A stretch of 64,000 nt of DNA, taken from positions 1,426,001-1,490,000 of the forward strand of contig NZ_CP062163.1 of the NCBI RefSeq assembly GCF_014844095.1, written 5' to 3'. The notes under the pieces are model-generated. The model worked only from the letters and a program-made list of their open reading frames with translations. It was not told the DNA's origin and ran no database searches. Shown piece by piece: positions 36,670 through 50,883 of the stretch (positions are counted from its first letter, which is position 1; each line of letters opens with the position of its first letter). Source of the stretch: Brevibacillus sp. JNUCC-41 (GTDB lineage: Bacteria; Bacillota; Bacilli; Bacillales; DSM-1321). Position numbers and translations under genes: made by a program.

Positions 36670-37212
36670 ATGTTTAAGTCCATACTTCGGATTCTTGATC
36701 TCCTGACCATCCTATTCTCGGCGGTTGCCGGCTATTCTTTATGGACAGGCGGAAGCAATCTTATCAGTGTCCTATTAATCATCCTATCACCGCTTTTATT
36801 GCTGCTGGCAAAGTATCACGGAAATCGATACTTATTATTTGCTGCATATATCACGACAACCGTTTATTTTACTGCTATTATTTATAATGGACTTTCCAAT
36901 AGCAGTATCGACTTTTTCCAATCAAGCTTCCATGTCCTCCTGATCGGGGCAGCAGCCGTCTTGCTGAGCATCATAGCAGCGGTCATCGGGTTTGGGACCA
37001 ATACCCTTACGATCCTTTGGTTATCGCTGCACGGCCTTGTCACATTCGAGACAATCAGGATGTCATCTGGTTTCCTTTCGCACTTTTGGTCTGATCCCGT
37101 CGTGCAAACCGCAATCCGTAATGATTATCCTTTTTTGTTGATGGTGGTCTGGATTGGCTTATTTCTTGATAAATATCAAAGTGAATTAACAAGGGATTAC
37201 TTATCACGATAA
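36670..37212 (+). CDS. Small multi-pass membrane protein of unknown function
   Basis: A 180-residue protein with about five to six hydrophobic segments nearly end to end (first at about 10-28, last at about 158-170) and few charges. AGAGGTG lies 6 bases before the ATG at 36670; the frame opens earlier at 36577 without a ribosome site. No known domain recognised. It is divergent from secG and precedes a VanY-type lipoprotein gene by 55 bases, so the two may be cotranscribed. Confidence 0.7.
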   Translation: MFKSILRILDLLTILFSAVAGYSLWTGGSNLISVLLIILSPLLLLLAKYHGNRYLLFAAYITTTVYFTAIIYNGLSNSSIDFFQSSFHVLLIGAAAVLLSIIAAVIGFGTNTLTILWLSLHGLVTFETIRMSSGFLSHFWSDPVVQTAIRNDYPFLLMVVWIGLFLDKYQSELTRDYLSR

Positions 37213-37267
37213 TCTTTGAAAACTATTTTTATTGGAAATCTTATATTAAAAGCAAGGGGCCTTTCAT

Positions 37268-38092
37268 ATGTTAAAACCTATATTTGCAGCAACTGCTCTA
37301 TCATCTTTCATTCTGATGGCTGGCTGTTCATTCGACCTGACCAGCGATGATAAAAAAGAGCCAAAAGAAGAACAACCGAGCTCCCAGGATAAGGAGACAG
37401 AAACTGATAAGAATCATGATTCAAATGAATCGGCCCAACGTCAGGTGGAAGTTGATGAAACGGTTAAACCCGCACAGGCTGGCCTTCAGACATTAGCCAA
37501 CCCGGAAAGCATTCCTGTACTTGTCAATAAACAATACAGCCTGCCGGAAGATTACAAACCCGATGACCTTATCTACCCAAAAGTGGATTTCATCTTTCAA
37601 GATAAAATTGAAAAAAGAATGATGCGCGAAGAAGCGGGAAAGGCTCTTGAAAAAATGTTCCAGGCAGCCGAAAAAGAAAACATGCACTTTGCCGGTGTTT
37701 CCGCGTACCGTTCACATCAAACACAAATCACGGTCTTTAATAACTATGTGGCTAAGGACGGGGAAGAAAAAGCGAAAACCTACAGTGCAATGCCTGGGAC
37801 AAGCGAGCATGAAACGGGTCTCGCGATTGATGTTACGACCCACGACGGTGCATGTGCTGCCCAAGACTGCTTCGGTGACACGAATGAAGCGACCTGGCTT
37901 GCCGAGCATGCCCATGAATATGGATTTATCATCCGCTATCCGGAAGGCAAGGAAAACATAACAGGGTATAAATACGAACCATGGCACATCCGCTATGTAG
38001 GTGTCGATGCCGCCACTGAAATTTTCCAAACGAAGAGCACATTGGAAGAATACTATAATGCCGTACCAGTGGAAGCTGTATCGAATAAATAA
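37268..38092 (+). CDS. VanY-type D-alanyl-D-alanine carboxypeptidase lipoprotein (YodJ-like)
   Basis: A 274-residue exported lipoprotein: signal peptide with lipobox LMAGC (Cys20), then an acidic, low-complexity linker (about 27-65, rich in Glu, Asp and Lys), and a peptidase M15B domain. Zinc ligands and catalytic residues are visible as His181 and Asp188 in SEHETGLAIDVT and His240 in EPWHIRYVG. It should trim the terminal D-Ala from peptidoglycan stem peptides at the outer face of the membrane. B. subtilis YodJ has the same layout. A bidirectional terminator follows at once. Confidence 0.92.
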   Translation: MLKPIFAATALSSFILMAGCSFDLTSDDKKEPKEEQPSSQDKETETDKNHDSNESAQRQVEVDETVKPAQAGLQTLANPESIPVLVNKQYSLPEDYKPDDLIYPKVDFIFQDKIEKRMMREEAGKALEKMFQAAEKENMHFAGVSAYRSHQTQITVFNNYVAKDGEEKAKTYSAMPGTSEHETGLAIDVTTHDGACAAQDCFGDTNEATWLAEHAHEYGFIIRYPEGKENITGYKYEPWHIRYVGVDAATEIFQTKSTLEEYYNAVPVEAVSNK

Positions 38093-38126
38093 AAAAAAGG
38101 TGCCCGGATGCGGCACCTTTTTTTTA
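38090..38126 (+). terminator. Terminator after the VanY-type gene
   Basis: AAGGTGCC pairs with GGCACCTT around a 7-base loop, flanked by A and T runs, overlapping the stop codon. Confidence 0.88.
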
Positions 38127-38146
38127 TTAATCAAACGTTTGATTAA
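38127..38146. promoter_or_regulatory. Perfect 20-base palindrome between two convergent terminators
   Basis: TTAATCAAACGTTTGATTAA is perfectly self-complementary. It resembles a dimeric repressor operator of the TetR type, yet it lies between convergent genes, not in a promoter region. No T run follows it, so it is unlikely to be a terminator. Confidence 0.5.
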
Positions 38147-38205
38147 CTCCTTTTATCAGCCCTGAACCAAGCTGGAATCAGTGACTGGACGGCTAACGTT
38201 ATAGG

Positions 38206-38256
38206 CAAAAAAAACCTCCCATTCAATGTGCATTCTAACATTGAATGGGAGGTGAA
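38206..38256 (-). terminator. Terminator of the glycolytic operon after eno
   Basis: On the minus strand ACCTCCCATTCAATG pairs perfectly with CATTGAATGGGAGGT (15 pairs), followed by eight T residues. Confidence 0.92.
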
Positions 38257-38310
38257 AAGAAATCACTATGCAGAACCCATCTTCTTGTCAGAAGCGGAAT
38301 CCCAAAATAA

Positions 38311-39624
<1,314 letters not shown>

Positions 39625-39636
39625 CTATTCACAATT

Positions 39637-43157
<3,521 letters not shown>

Positions 43158-43207
43158 AATCCAAGAACCTCCTTAGATATTGTTATCATATTTTTGATTC
43201 TTTTAGT

Positions 43208-43240
43208 CAAAAAGGGAGAGGGCAAATTTCCCAACTCCCC
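43208..43240 (-). terminator. Terminator-like hairpin in the pgk leader
   Basis: On the minus strand GGGAG-TT-GGG pairs with CCC-T-CTCCC around AAATTTG, followed by five T residues, about 50 bases before the pgk start codon and downstream of its promoter. It may partly terminate transcripts or stabilise a processed pgk mRNA end. Confidence 0.55.
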
Positions 43241-43253
43241 TTTTCTCTTTTTC

Positions 43254-43283
43254 ATTATAGTCGGTTTCCAGGAAATTATCCAA
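43254..43283 (-). promoter_or_regulatory. Promoter of pgk
   Basis: On the minus strand TTGGAT (43283-43278) and a perfect TATAAT (43259-43254) are 18 bases apart. Confidence 0.6.
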
Positions 43284-43363
43284 AAACAAGAAATGTAAAC
43301 GCTTGACTGATTAATGACTTACTAATAATATCATCTTCTGCCAAGTTTTTTTAGAGGTGTGAT

Positions 43364-43398
43364 AAAAAAAACCTCACCTTGGTGAGGTTTTTTTATTA
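43364..43398 (-). terminator. Terminator after gapA
   Basis: ACCTCACC-TT-GGTGAGGT with flanking A and T runs on both sides. It separates cggR-gapA from the pgk part of the operon. Confidence 0.88.
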
Positions 43399-43404
43399 TT
43401 CTAA

Positions 43405-44427
<1,023 letters not shown>

Positions 44428-44444
44428 TTAAGTTCGCAAATATA

Positions 44445-45479
44445 TTAAGGGGTGTAATTCCCCTGAATTAACTCTTGTGCCGCCGCTTCATCCGTGATCA
44501 AAACGGTTGATGAAGGTGCGCCTTTCATGTAGGAGCGGATAGCCTTTGCTTTAGTTTTGCCACCTGCCACAGTTATCACTCGCTTTTCAGGGCTAAGGTC
44601 ATCTAACTGAATGCCGACTGTCAAAACTTTATGAACAACTTTGCCGTTTTCATCGTAGTAATAACCGAATGCCTCTCCTACAGCATTTCCATCTAACAGC
44701 TTCTTTAACATTTCTGGAGAAGAATTTCTTCTCTCTGCCATCGCCATGGCATCACCGATTCCATGAATGATCATATCGGCAGATTTAATTTGGGAAATCA
44801 CTTCTTTAATTGCAGGTTCCTTCTGAAACGAAGCATAAACCTCACCGCTTAATTGATCGGGTACATATAACACTCTGTATGAGGCCTGTGCCTTCTGTGC
44901 CATTTTTTCGACAATCGTATTGGCCTGATTCTGCACTGCTTCACCGATTCCCCCGCGGGCAGGGACAAACATCAATTTCTTCGACGCTTCATCAGGTGTC
45001 AACGAATTAGCCACTTCGGCCATTGTCGATCCGCCAGTAACCGCAATGATATTCTTTGAGTTCCATTCCCGTTTCATACGGTTTGCACAAGCTTTACCCA
45101 ATTCTTTTTTCACCCATGGGGTCTCATCACAATTTCCTGAGACGATAATGACCTCATCCACTTGTAACAAATCCTGCAATTGCCGTTCCATTATGTCTAT
45201 ACCCATTACTTCACGCATTATTCCTTCTAACTTATCCAGGATTTCAATCCCTTCATCAGTCAGCGTCATGCCAGAGCTGAATATGTTAACCAGGTTCTGA
45301 CTTTTCAGAAAATCAACCTCGCCTCTAAGCGTCCGTTCTGTCAAATTAAGGCTCACGGACAGACTGCGCCTTCCAACCGGCTGCATCATTTTGATATAAC
45401 GCAGGATATCATATCTTTTTTGCATAACCAGAAGGAAATCCGGTAATAATTTTCTTTGTACCTCGAGTAATGTACGCAT
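44445..45479 (-). CDS. cggR: Central glycolytic genes regulator CggR
   Basis: A 344-residue repressor of the SorC/DeoR type. The N-terminal winged helix (about 25-85, GRRSLSVSLNLTERTLRGEVDFL in part) binds DNA and the C-terminal domain binds fructose-1,6-bisphosphate, which relieves repression. Motifs include VSGNCDETPWVKKELG, ITVAGG-like GG and KAKAIRSY. It is the first gene of the gap operon and its operator lies just upstream, so it represses itself and gapA. Confidence 0.96.
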   Translation of the reverse strand: MRTLLEVQRKLLPDFLLVMQKRYDILRYIKMMQPVGRRSLSVSLNLTERTLRGEVDFLKSQNLVNIFSSGMTLTDEGIEILDKLEGIMREVMGIDIMERQLQDLLQVDEVIIVSGNCDETPWVKKELGKACANRMKREWNSKNIIAVTGGSTMAEVANSLTPDEASKKLMFVPARGGIGEAVQNQANTIVEKMAQKAQASYRVLYVPDQLSGEVYASFQKEPAIKEVISQIKSADMIIHGIGDAMAMAERRNSSPEMLKKLLDGNAVGEAFGYYYDENGKVVHKVLTVGIQLDDLSPEKRVITVAGGKTKAKAIRSYMKGAPSSTVLITDEAAAQELIQGNYTP

Positions 45480-45506
45480 ATATAAAACTCCTAAAAAGTT
45501 AAGTTG

Positions 45507-45542
45507 GACATTTAATGTCCCGCGTAGTCATTTTTTGTCCCA
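45507..45542 (-). promoter_or_regulatory. CggR operator
   Basis: On the minus strand TGGGAC-N6-TGAC-N4-CGGGAC-N6-TGTC reproduces the known direct-repeat layout CGGGAC-N6-TGTC-N4-CGGGAC-N6-TGTC with only two changes. It lies about 28-63 bases before the cggR start codon. Confidence 0.88.
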
Positions 45543-45549
45543 CTTAAAA

Positions 45550-45592
45550 CAAAAAAATATTCCTGCTACATATTTTATTCTAGCAGGAACGG
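45550..45592 (-). terminator. Terminator after the glutaredoxin-like gene
   Basis: On the minus strand TTCCTGCTA pairs with TAGCAGGAA around a 12-base loop, followed by TA and a T run. It isolates rpoN-grx from cggR. Confidence 0.82.
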
Positions 45593-45618
45593 AATGTTTC
45601 TTCAAATGATTTGAAATA

Positions 45619-45879
45619 TTATTTTTCCAAAAGCCTATTTAGAGCTGATTTATCAACACTTCCGAATTGAACGATATCATCTTTCCATTCTACGACAGGA
45701 ATCATCAGCCCGAATTTCTCTAGCAAATCATCATCGGTATGGATATCGATTTCCTTATAGCCTATGCCCGACTCTGCCTTCACTTCTTCAAGTACCTGCT
45801 TGGCTTTATCACATAACGGGCATTTATCCCTACTATATAAAACAAACGCATTTGACTCCAAACCACTCATCCTTTTCAA
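45619..45879 (-). CDS. Glutaredoxin-like thiol protein
   Basis: An 86-residue thioredoxin-fold protein with the CPLC active site in YSRDKCPLCDKAKQVLEEV and the cis-proline in LMIPVVEWKD, typical of the small glutaredoxin/DUF836 group found next to rpoN-cggR in Bacillaceae. The frame starts at a TTG overlapping the rpoN stop (45879); an ATG three codons later is also possible and neither has a strong ribosome site, so translation is probably coupled to rpoN. Its redox partner is unknown. Confidence 0.82.
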   Translation of the reverse strand: MKRMSGLESNAFVLYSRDKCPLCDKAKQVLEEVKAESGIGYKEIDIHTDDDLLEKFGLMIPVVEWKDDIVQFGSVDKSALNRLLEK

Positions 45880-47213
45880 TCATATCTTTTTCGTTTTGAT
45901 GAAGAAGGGATCCCTAATTGTTCCCGGTATTTGGCAACGGTTCGGCGTGCCAGGATAATTCCATGCTCTTCTTTCAACCGTTCTGCCAGATCTTGATCCG
46001 AAAGCGGCTTTTGTTTATTTTCCCCATTGATGGCTGCCTGCAGGCTCTTTTTTGCTTGCATGCCCGACATATCCTCATCAAGGCCGACTGATTGTAAAGA
46101 AGTGGTGAAAAATATCCGCATCTCTATCGTGCCAAATGGTGTCTGCACGTATTTCCCTTTAACCGCCCGGCTTACAGTGGACTCATGTATACCAAGTTCA
46201 TCAGCTATTTCTTTCATCGTCATCGGCTTCAAATAGTTCAGGCCATGATGAAAGCACGCCGGCTGTTTTTCGACGATGCACTGAATGACCTTCAATATAG
46301 TTTCCTTTCTTTGTTGGATCCCTCTGGAGATCCATTGGTATTCCTGCCACTTATCCTGGATAAACCGTTGGACTCCCTGATCCTTATGGCTCTTCATTCG
46401 GTTTAAATACCCTTTATCCACATTAAGATTGGGTGTGTTACCATCATAATTCCCGACAAGCAGCATGCCGTCCCGAACTTCCACGACAACATCCGGCACT
46501 ATATAAGAAGGCTTTTCCTGAAAAAAGAGTGAAGCCGGACGCGGGTTCAACGTCTGGACATAATCAAAGACTTCTTGAATCTCCTTCATTGTAACACCGA
46601 TTTTCTTACTGAGATCTTTCCAGCGCTTTTCAGCAAAATCGAGGAAATGATTTTCTATGATCGATTCCGCCAGCAGGTTCTCCCCTTCTGCTTTCACCTG
46701 AAGCAAAAGGCATTCTTGAAGGTTTCTCGCCCCAATGCCATGCGGCTCGAGTTCCTGTAAGAACGAGAGACTCTCTTCCAAAGCGGCCGGAGATATGCCT
46801 GGGACGCATATATCATCCAGCTGTGTCCTTAAGTAACCGTTTTCATCAAGGTTATGAATTAATAGCAGCATTGCCTTCTGCTGCTCACCTGAAAACTGCT
46901 GGTGATTCACCTGGGACATGATATGCTGTTCAAGCGATAAAGTATCTTCACTGATCTGTTCAATCCAATAGTTGGCATCATACGTATTTTTAAGAGTCCG
47001 TTTACCCTTTTTCCGGTCAAAAGTTGGCTGAAATAAAGAAGCTGTTGGCTGATCTATGGACAGTAATGGATTCTCCACCATTTTATTTTCTAAAAAAGCC
47101 GATAGCTCCTGCGAGGAGTATTGCAGCAATGTAATAGCTTGCATAAGCTCCTGGGTCATTGCCATCTTTAATGTTTGCTGTTGAAAAAGTCCTGCCTTCA
47201 TATTCATACTCAT
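45876..47213 (-). CDS. rpoN: RNA polymerase sigma-54 factor (SigL/RpoN)
   Basis: A 445-residue alternative sigma factor. It has the glutamine-rich activator-contact region I (QQQTLKMAMTQELMQAITLLQYS), the core-binding region, the helix-turn-helix and the C-terminal RpoN box ARRTVAKYRE followed by QLGIPSSSKRKR. The ATG at 47213 is chosen because GAGGG lies 8 bases before it. In Bacillus SigL drives levanase, acetoin, arginine and branched-chain amino acid catabolic genes; B. subtilis sigL is CcpA-repressed, and a cre-like site lies upstream here. Confidence 0.96.
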   Translation of the reverse strand: MSMNMKAGLFQQQTLKMAMTQELMQAITLLQYSSQELSAFLENKMVENPLLSIDQPTASLFQPTFDRKKGKRTLKNTYDANYWIEQISEDTLSLEQHIMSQVNHQQFSGEQQKAMLLLIHNLDENGYLRTQLDDICVPGISPAALEESLSFLQELEPHGIGARNLQECLLLQVKAEGENLLAESIIENHFLDFAEKRWKDLSKKIGVTMKEIQEVFDYVQTLNPRPASLFFQEKPSYIVPDVVVEVRDGMLLVGNYDGNTPNLNVDKGYLNRMKSHKDQGVQRFIQDKWQEYQWISRGIQQRKETILKVIQCIVEKQPACFHHGLNYLKPMTMKEIADELGIHESTVSRAVKGKYVQTPFGTIEMRIFFTTSLQSVGLDEDMSGMQAKKSLQAAINGENKQKPLSDQDLAERLKEEHGIILARRTVAKYREQLGIPSSSKRKRYD

Positions 47214-47530
47214 CGATTCATCCCTCCCCCACTCCATTTTACATTATCAGGAGAAAATTCTACACAAAAACCCATGAAAACGCTTACGATTTTTTTCTGA
47301 ATAGTTTATTTGTTTTAAATACTATATGTTAGAAATGCAAATTTAACAACTACTTTTATTGAAAAATCACCATTTTTCAATAGTGCGGGCGAATATTTTC
47401 AAGACGGGAATGACATTACAGGATTCGATGGAATATTACGGAAAACGAGTGAATTCGCCAAAAATCTCGGGGAACCGCTTAAAAATGCCCAATAAAAAAT
47501 CCCCCACTTTATTAAGCAGAAGATTGGTAA
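47214..47530. other. Upstream region of rpoN
   Basis: A 317-base stretch without a gene. It contains the cre-like site at 47275-47288 and a 10-base-arm AT-rich palindrome ATTGAAAAAT-CACC-ATTTTTCAAT (47359-47382), which may be a weak terminator for the tRNA transcript. Nothing else is recognised. Confidence 0.5.
47275..47288 (-). promoter_or_regulatory. cre site upstream of rpoN/sigL
   Basis: TGAAAACGCTTACG matches TGWAANCGNTNWCA at all defined positions but the last. It is about 62-75 bases before the rpoN start, agreeing with the known CcpA roadblock control of B. subtilis sigL. Confidence 0.7.
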
Positions 47531-47602
47531 TGCCCTCGGCAGGAATCGAACCTGCATTTCAAGCTTCGGAGGCTTGCGTTCTATCCGTTGCACTACGAGG
47601 GC
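47531..47602 (-). tRNA. tRNA-Arg (anticodon CCG)
   Basis: A 72-base tRNA. The acceptor GCCCTCG pairs with CGAGGGC, the anticodon stem CAAGC/GCTTG encloses loop CTCCGAA (anticodon CCG, codon CGG), and the T arm is GCAGG-TTCGATT-CCTGC. The CCA end is not encoded. It is transcribed towards rpoN. Confidence 0.95.
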
Positions 47603-47810
47603 GTAACAGAAAATATTTTTTCAACAGACTTCATTATATGATAGAATCCCCTTCTTTGCAAGGGTTATCAGGTTTAAAACTTTGACTTTTGGGTATTATG
47701 GGTAATATGGAAATTCATCCCTGTACGGCATAATAGATAAAGTAATCTATCGGGAAGGAGCCTTAGCCAGAAAATTGTCGAACAAATTATTCATTATAGG
47801 ATTTGTTTTG

Positions 47811-47850
47811 TTTGACCTAAATTGACCAAAAAGTGTATCATACATACATA
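47811..47850 (+). promoter_or_regulatory. CtsR operator and clpP promoter
   Basis: TTTGACC-TAA-ATTGACC (47811-47827) is, read on the other strand, the tandem heptamer of the CtsR box (GGTCAAT-TTA-GGTCAAA) with one mismatch. The second heptamer supplies the -35 TTGACC, with TACATA 17 bases downstream as -10. CtsR would block this promoter until heat or protein stress. Confidence 0.85.
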
Positions 47851-47891
47851 AAGAATTTAAATGATTCTCTTAATCGAAGGAGGAAATGAAC

Positions 47892-48500
47892 ATGAATTTA
47901 ATTCCTACAGTTATCGAACAAACAAGTCGTGGGGAGCGCGCCTACGATATTTACTCCCGTTTATTAAAAGACCGGATCATTATGCTAGGAAGTGCAATTG
48001 ACGATAATGTTTCCAACTCTATTGTTGCTCAATTACTATTTTTAGAAGCGGAAAATCCTGAAAAAGATATCACTCTATACATCAACAGCCCTGGCGGAAG
48101 CATCACTTCCGGTATGGCCATTTACGATACTATGCAATATATCAAACCAAATGTATCCACAGTATGCATCGGTATGGCCGCTTCCATGGGCGCTTTCCTA
48201 TTGGCTGCTGGCGAAAAAGGCAAACGTTATGCGTTGCCAAACAGTGAAGTCATGATTCACCAACCGCTTGGAGGAGCTCAAGGTCAAGCTACGGAAATTG
48301 AAATTGCTGCCCGCCGTATCCTTCACTTGAAAGATAAACTGAACCAAATCCTGGCAGAACGCACTGGTCAACCTATTGAAGTCCTTCAAAGAGATACGGA
48401 GCGTGATAACTTCATGACTTCCGAAAGAGCTCTTGAATATGGCTTGATTGACAAAGTCATCACGCGCAGCATCCTTGATGACAAAAAAGACTCTAAATGA
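47892..48500 (+). CDS. clpP: ATP-dependent Clp protease proteolytic subunit ClpP
   Basis: A 202-residue serine protease subunit that forms the 14-mer barrel used by ClpC, ClpX and ClpE. Catalytic Ser98 (GMAASMG), His123 (MIHQPLGG) and Asp172 are present. The ATG at 47892 is chosen since AAGGAGG lies 8 bases before it and the product then begins [10 protein letters not shown] as in B. subtilis; the ATG two codons earlier is too close to the ribosome site. It degrades misfolded and tmRNA-tagged proteins. Confidence 0.98.
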   Translation: MNLIPTVIEQTSRGERAYDIYSRLLKDRIIMLGSAIDDNVSNSIVAQLLFLEAENPEKDITLYINSPGGSITSGMAIYDTMQYIKPNVSTVCIGMAASMGAFLLAAGEKGKRYALPNSEVMIHQPLGGAQGQATEIEIAARRILHLKDKLNQILAERTGQPIEVLQRDTERDNFMTSERALEYGLIDKVITRSILDDKKDSK

Positions 48501-48510
48501 TTATGCAACA

Positions 48511-48554
48511 AAAGGCTCCGGAGATCGCCTCAAGCGACTTCCGGAGCCTTTTTT
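48511..48554 (+). terminator. Terminator after clpP
   Basis: AAGGCTCCGGA pairs with TCCGGAGCCTT, extended by TCGC/GCGA, then six T residues. Confidence 0.9.
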
Positions 48555-48561
48555 ACATGAT

Positions 48562-48600
48562 AAAAGAAAAGGATGCACCTTTAGGCATCCTTTTCTTTTA
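48562..48600 (-). terminator. Bidirectional terminator after crh
   Basis: AAAAGAAAAGGATGC and GCATCCTTTTCTTTT form a 15-pair stem around an 8-base loop; the crh stop codon is at its edge. Confidence 0.82.
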
Positions 48601-48855
48601 ACCTTCTTGCTGAACGAACTCTTCCAATGCCTCTAACGCTTCTTTTTCATCGCGTCCTTCGACAATCAACTTCACGGACACGCCAGAACTGATGGCAAGG
48701 CTCATTAACCCCATTATACTTTTTGCATTCACTTTCTTTCCTTCTTTTTCAAGAAAAACATCTGAATGAAAGCGGTTAGCTTCTTGTACAAAAAGAGCCG
48801 CCGGCCGCGCTTGCAAACCCGTCTTCAATTTAACCTCAACTTGTTTTTCCACCAT
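48598..48855 (-). CDS. crh: HPr-like catabolite repression protein Crh
   Basis: An 85-residue HPr paralogue. Position 15 is Gln (LQARPA) where HPr has the phosphorylatable His, so it cannot take part in sugar transport, while the regulatory Ser46 in NAKSIMGLMSL is kept. HPr kinase phosphorylates Ser46 and Crh-P then acts as a CcpA corepressor. It is the last gene of the yvcI-rapZ-yvcK-whiA-crh cluster, same order as B. subtilis. Confidence 0.97.
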   Translation of the reverse strand: MVEKQVEVKLKTGLQARPAALFVQEANRFHSDVFLEKEGKKVNAKSIMGLMSLAISSGVSVKLIVEGRDEKEALEALEEFVQQEG

Positions 48856-48875
48856 CTTGATCTCCCCTGTTAGCT

Positions 48876-49829
48876 TTATTTTTTCGCAGCAATAGCCTCT
48901 CCCCCACGGAGTCTGTCAGCTATTTCATCAATCTTTCGTAATCGGTGATTAATCCCGGACTTACTGATGGTTCCCCCGGATACCATTTCCCCAAGTTCCT
49001 TTAAGGTTATATCCTGAAACGCTATCCTAAGCTCCGCAATTTCCCGAAGCTTATCCGGTAATATGCTTAGCCCTACCGTATCCTCAATATAATGGATATT
49101 TTCGACCTGGCGCAATGAGGCCCCGATCGTTTTGTTCAAATTGGCTGTTTCACAATTCACAAGCCGATTCACTGAATTACGCATATCACGGACAATCCGT
49201 ACATCCTCGAACCTTAATAAAGCTGAATGGGCGCCAACTATGCTTAAAAACTCGGCAATTTTTTCGGCTTCTTTCAAATAAATGATGTACCCTTTCTTGC
49301 GTTCAAGTGTCTTGGCTTTCAAGCCAAACTTATTCATTAGCTCACATAGGGCATCATTGTGCTCTTTATAAAGTGAGAAAATCTCGAGGTGATAGGAAGA
49401 CGTTTCCGGATTATTTACCGAACCCCCCGCAAGGAATGCACCTCTCAGATAAGAACGCTTACAGCATTTCTTCCCAACAATAGTATCGGATATATCATGG
49501 AGAATTTCAAAGCCATCGCCTAAAATTTCCAAATCGGTTAAAACCCGCTGCCCTCCGGATGACATCCTTACAATATATACATTATTCTTTTTAAGCTTCA
49601 TCTTTTTACGGACCAACAGCTCGACCTGGACCTCATAACTTTTTTTCAGCAGCGTATAAATCCTTCTGGCAATCGCAGCATTTTCAGTTTGAATATCCAC
49701 AACAAGCTTCCGATTAGAAAATGAAAGGGATCCGTTCATCCGGATAAGCGCACACAATTCCGCCTTACCGCAGCAATCCTTTCCCTCTAATGTAGTAAGC
49801 TCTTTTTTCGTTTCTGAAGCAAAAGACAT
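48876..49829 (-). CDS. whiA: WhiA family DNA-binding protein
   Basis: A 317-residue protein combining an N-terminal LAGLIDADG-homing-endonuclease-like fold (two halves, about residues 10-190; [15 protein letters not shown] is the landmark) with a C-terminal helix-turn-helix ([25 protein letters not shown] in part). It lacks catalytic endonuclease residues by family definition. The ATG at 49829 has GGGGGTG 6 bases upstream. In B. subtilis WhiA (YvcL) influences cell division and chromosome segregation. Confidence 0.95.
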   Translation of the reverse strand: MSFASETKKELTTLEGKDCCGKAELCALIRMNGSLSFSNRKLVVDIQTENAAIARRIYTLLKKSYEVQVELLVRKKMKLKKNNVYIVRMSSGGQRVLTDLEILGDGFEILHDISDTIVGKKCCKRSYLRGAFLAGGSVNNPETSSYHLEIFSLYKEHNDALCELMNKFGLKAKTLERKKGYIIYLKEAEKIAEFLSIVGAHSALLRFEDVRIVRDMRNSVNRLVNCETANLNKTIGASLRQVENIHYIEDTVGLSILPDKLREIAELRIAFQDITLKELGEMVSGGTISKSGINHRLRKIDEIADRLRGGEAIAAKK

Positions 49830-49896
49830 CCATTTCACCCCCAATCGAACGCAGGTAATCTATTTTTATCAATCAAAAAACCGGCCCCGCTTATAT

Positions 49897-50883
49897 CTAC
49901 GGTATTATGGGGCTTTTAGTTTCATTTATAAGCATGCTATAAAGCAAATCCGCCACTTTTTTCGTGTCATGGCGTATTACATTCCCCTCATAGCTGAAAA
50001 TGCGTTCTTGTATAATTTCAAGACCCATCCGTTTTAAACTTTCCACATCATACATGACCGGTTTGGCATATTCAGCTTGATAGCGTTGCTGAATCTCGGT
50101 TGGTATTTCTTCATTGTTAACAAGTATCCTGTCAATATATGCATTCCCCATATGGTCATATATCGCTTTTATATGATCGCTCGCACTATAATCCAGCGTC
50201 TCGCCAGCTTGTGTCATCAAATTGCAAATGTACACCTTTTTAGCCTTGGAACGGGCAACCTCTTCTCCTAGGCCAGGGACAAGTAAGTTAGGCAGAATGC
50301 TAGTATATAGACTTCCTGGACCTATGACAATAAGATCTGCCTGCTTGATTTCCTGGAGAGTTTCACTGAGCGGCTTTATATGATGAGGAGACAGAAAAAC
50401 TTTTTTTATTTTCTTTCCTGAGAAGGGGATCTTGGATTCTCCTGTAACAATCGTTCCGTCATCCATCTCCGCATGGAGAACCACACTTTGGTTGGCAGCC
50501 GGAAGCACTTTACCGCGGACATTAAGGAATTTGCTCATTTCCTGGATCGCATGGACGAAATCGCCTGTCAACGAAGTCATTGCCGCCAGTATCAAATTCC
50601 CCAGCGAATGCCCGGACAACTCATTTTTACTCTGAAAGCGATGTTGAAACATTTGTTCAACAAGGGGCTCTACATCCGATAATGCAGCCAGCACGTTACG
50701 AATATCACCCGGAGCGGGGATATCCATATCCTCGCGAAGGCGGCCTGAACTGCCACCATCATCAGCTACCGTAACGATTGCCGTAATATCCACTGGATGC
50801 TTCTTTAACCCTCTCAGTAAAACGGGCAGGCCGGTTCCCCCTCCAATGATCACAACCTTAGGTTGTTTCTTATTATTTAACAT
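49897..50883 (-). CDS. yvcK: YvcK family gluconeogenesis factor
   Basis: A 328-residue cytoplasmic protein of the CofD-like/UPF0052 family. The nucleotide-binding N-terminus reads [18 protein letters not shown], followed by [14 protein letters not shown] and the DIRNVLAAL region. In B. subtilis YvcK binds UDP-sugars and is needed for growth on gluconeogenic carbon sources and for normal cell shape. It overlaps rapZ by 11 bases with AAGGGG as ribosome site. Confidence 0.95.
   Translation of the reverse strand: MLNNKKQPKVVIIGGGTGLPVLLRGLKKHPVDITAIVTVADDGGSSGRLREDMDIPAPGDIRNVLAALSDVEPLVEQMFQHRFQSKNELSGHSLGNLILAAMTSLTGDFVHAIQEMSKFLNVRGKVLPAANQSVVLHAEMDDGTIVTGESKIPFSGKKIKKVFLSPHHIKPLSETLQEIKQADLIVIGPGSLYTSILPNLLVPGLGEEVARSKAKKVYICNLMTQAGETLDYSASDHIKAIYDHMGNAYIDRILVNNEEIPTEIQQRYQAEYAKPVMYDVESLKRMGLEIIQERIFSYEGNVIRHDTKKVADLLYSMLINETKSPIIP

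Noticed and set aside
43289..43305. cre-like TGTAAACGCTTGAC upstream of pgk
   Set aside because: Only the left half fits; the last three positions fail the consensus.
47359..47685. Plus-strand 108-codon frame
   Set aside because: It runs through tRNA-Arg(CCG) on the other strand and has no ribosome site or recognisable domain.
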